Source of the DNA: Brevundimonas sp.
GTDB taxonomy: Bacteria; Pseudomonadota; Alphaproteobacteria; Caulobacterales; Caulobacteraceae
Reading direction: 5' to 3'
Assembly (NCBI GenBank): GCA_015234495.1
Contig: JADGMZ010000052.1
Coordinates: 1-6,853, forward strand
Length of the DNA: 6,853 nucleotides
The notes under the pieces are model-generated. The model ran no database searches. It worked only from the letters and a program-made list of their open reading frames with translations, and was not told where the DNA came from. The first letter of the stretch is position 1; the number at the start of each line of letters is the position of its first letter. Below are positions 6,218 through 6,853 of this stretch, one piece after another. Both the position numbers and the translations under genes were made by a program.

Positions 6218-6246
6218 GCCGGCGCAAGGGACCGGCTTCTCGTCCC
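6218..6246 (+). terminator. Possible weak terminator after the Cfa-family gene
   Basis: Two alternative short hairpins follow the stop codon: GCCGG (6218-6222) with CCGGC (6232-6236), then TTCTCGT; and GGGAC (6228-6232) with GTCCC (6242-6246). Neither has a real T tract, so intrinsic termination would be weak. Rho-dependent ending is equally possible. Confidence 0.22.
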
Positions 6247-6344
6247 AATCAATGCACGTGTTCTCGCGCAGTCGAGAGGCGAAATCCGTCTCAGTGCCGG
6301 ACATGTCGCGGGAATGTCGGGGTAGGCTTGGGGGAAACAGCAAT

Positions 6345-6361
6345 GCCAGTTAGCGACTGAC
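6345..6361 (-). terminator. Possible terminator hairpin after tRNA-Ser
   Basis: On the minus strand GTCAGT and ACTGGC form a 6-bp stem (one G-U pair) with a CGCTA loop, starting 5 bases past the encoded CCA. It is followed by ATTGCTGTTT. The position suits termination or 3'-end processing of the tRNA transcript, but the stem is short and the T run broken. Confidence 0.3.
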
Positions 6362-6365
6362 GGCG

Positions 6366-6455
6366 TGGCGGACAGAGAGGGATTCGAACCCTCGGTAGGC
6401 TTTCACCTACACACGCTTTCCAAGCGTGCGCGATCGACCACTCCGCCACCTGTCC
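6366..6455 (-). tRNA. tRNA-Ser, anticodon GGA
   Basis: The 90-base minus-strand sequence folds as a class II tRNA. The acceptor GGACAGG pairs with TCTGTCC (one G-U pair), and the discriminator G is followed by an encoded CCA (6366-6368). The anticodon stem CACGC/GCGTG encloses the loop TTGGAAA, with anticodon GGA at 6421-6419, which reads UCC and UCU serine codons. The long variable arm GTAGG/CCTAC is typical of tRNA-Ser, and the T arm is GAGGG-TTCGAAT-CCCTC. It appears intact and functional, and lies between the lipid operon and msrA on the opposite strand from both. Confidence 0.96.
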
Positions 6456-6475
6456 GTTCCACGACGCGCGTGAAA

Positions 6476-6499
6476 CGCGCCGGAGGTCGATCCGGCGCG
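6476..6499 (-). other. Perfect 8-bp hairpin in the tRNA-Ser leader
   Basis: CGCGCCGG (6476-6483) and CCGGCGCG (6492-6499) are exact inverted repeats around an 8-base loop. The hairpin lies between the predicted tRNA promoter and the tRNA 5' end, about 20 bases before the tRNA. Neither strand has a T run after it, so it is not an intrinsic terminator. It could aid 5' processing of the precursor or be a chance GC palindrome. Confidence 0.4.
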
Positions 6500-6507
6500 A
6501 GGCGAGG

Positions 6508-6536
6508 CTGATAGAACAAGCCGACCCCCTCGGCAA
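6508..6536 (-). promoter_or_regulatory. Predicted housekeeping promoter for tRNA-Ser
   Basis: On the minus strand TTGCCG (6536-6531) is followed by 17 bases and TATCAG (6513-6508). This resembles a sigma-70-type promoter with correct spacing. Transcription would begin near 6500, giving a 5' leader of about 45 bases before the tRNA. It was found by eye, and the -10 is only a partial match. Confidence 0.4.
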
Positions 6537-6588
6537 GCGCCGCCGAACATCCCATATAGGCTGCGATCGTCCGACCGGAGCCTGACCG

Positions 6589-6853
6589 ATGCTGTTCCAG
6601 AAATCCCACGACATGCCGACCGCCGCCGACGCCCTGCCGGGCCGGGACCAGCCGGTGCGCACCGACGAGGTCCACTACGTCACCGGCCGCCCCCTGAAGG
6701 GCGAGCATCCTGAGGGTTTCCAGACCGCGCTCTTCGCCATGGGCTGCTTCTGGGGCGTGGAACGGGTGTTCTGGCAGCTTCCCGGGGTCTGGGTCACGAC
6801 CGCGGGCTATACCGGCGGCTTCACCCCCAACCCGACCTATGAAGAGGTCTGCT
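6589..6853 (+). CDS. msrA: Peptide-methionine (S)-S-oxide reductase MsrA, N-terminal part
   Basis: The visible 88 residues contain the MsrA active-site motif GCFWG at 52-56 with catalytic Cys53, then GYTGG at 73-77 and NPTYEEVC at 81-88, all in the canonical order. MsrA reduces the S epimer of methionine sulfoxide, free or in proteins, usually with thioredoxin as donor, and repairs oxidative damage in the cytoplasm. The N-terminal extension of about 45 residues before the motif is as in the longer alphaproteobacterial and E. coli-type enzymes. GGAG at 6577-6580 lies 8 bases before the ATG. The gene runs off the right edge, so the C-terminal resolving cysteines cannot be checked. Its oxidative-repair role fits the SigE neighbourhood, but no SigE-type promoter is visible before it. 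Confidence 0.94.
   Translation, partial: MLFQKSHDMPTAADALPGRDQPVRTDEVHYVTGRPLKGEHPEGFQTALFAMGCFWGVERVFWQLPGVWVTTAGYTGGFTPNPTYEEVC

Noticed and set aside
6531..6560. Sigma-70 promoter for msrA using TATAGG at 6555-6560
   Set aside because: No acceptable -35 lies at the right distance (GGCAAG only), so the match is too weak to annotate.

Overview
The window is GC-rich (roughly two-thirds G+C, with strong G/C preference at third codon positions). It looks like chromosomal DNA of an alphaproteobacterium, most likely a member of the Caulobacterales such as Brevundimonas, Caulobacter or Phenylobacterium. The evidence is the codon bias, an ECF11-type sigma factor paired with a ChrR anti-sigma factor, and the character of the MsrA and tRNA-Ser sequences. 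The genus is an inference. I see no transposon, phage or CRISPR.

Layout. Positions 1-83 may hold the last 27 codons of a rightward gene, followed by a weak terminator-like hairpin near 146. From 280 to 2794 four genes run leftward, in transcription order: the ECF sigma factor (sigE/rpoE type), its ChrR-like anti-sigma factor (ATGA overlap), a DUF1295 membrane protein and a DUF2177 membrane protein. From 2886 to 6215 three tightly coupled genes run rightward: a COG2907-type NAD/FAD-binding amine-oxidase-fold protein, a DUF1365 protein (ATGA overlap) and a cyclopropane-fatty-acid-synthase-family SAM methyltransferase (short overlap). A leftward tRNA-Ser(GGA) with an encoded CCA follows. The window ends in the N-terminal 88 codons of a rightward msrA.

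How it works together. The divergent 91-base gap between the sigma gene and the FAD gene appears to hold two back-to-back ECF promoters. Each has 16 bases between elements and an identical CGTATC -10; the leftward -35 is a perfect TGATCC. This suggests that SigE, once released from ChrR, transcribes itself and the whole surrounding set. In Rhodobacter sphaeroides the RpoE-ChrR pair answers singlet oxygen, and its regulon includes Cfa-like lipid methyltransferase genes linked to furan fatty acids. The simplest reading is a photooxidative or lipid-peroxide stress module that chemically alters acyl chains of membrane phospholipids. The exact product is unknown.

The most interesting details are: the Cfa-family enzyme lacks two of the bicarbonate-site residues of true cyclopropane synthases (Cys to Ala, His to Gln); the ChrR protein lacks the CxxC half of the anti-sigma zinc site while its cupin metal site is intact; and the sigma promoter sits so close to the ATG that the mRNA should be leaderless or start at a downstream GTG.
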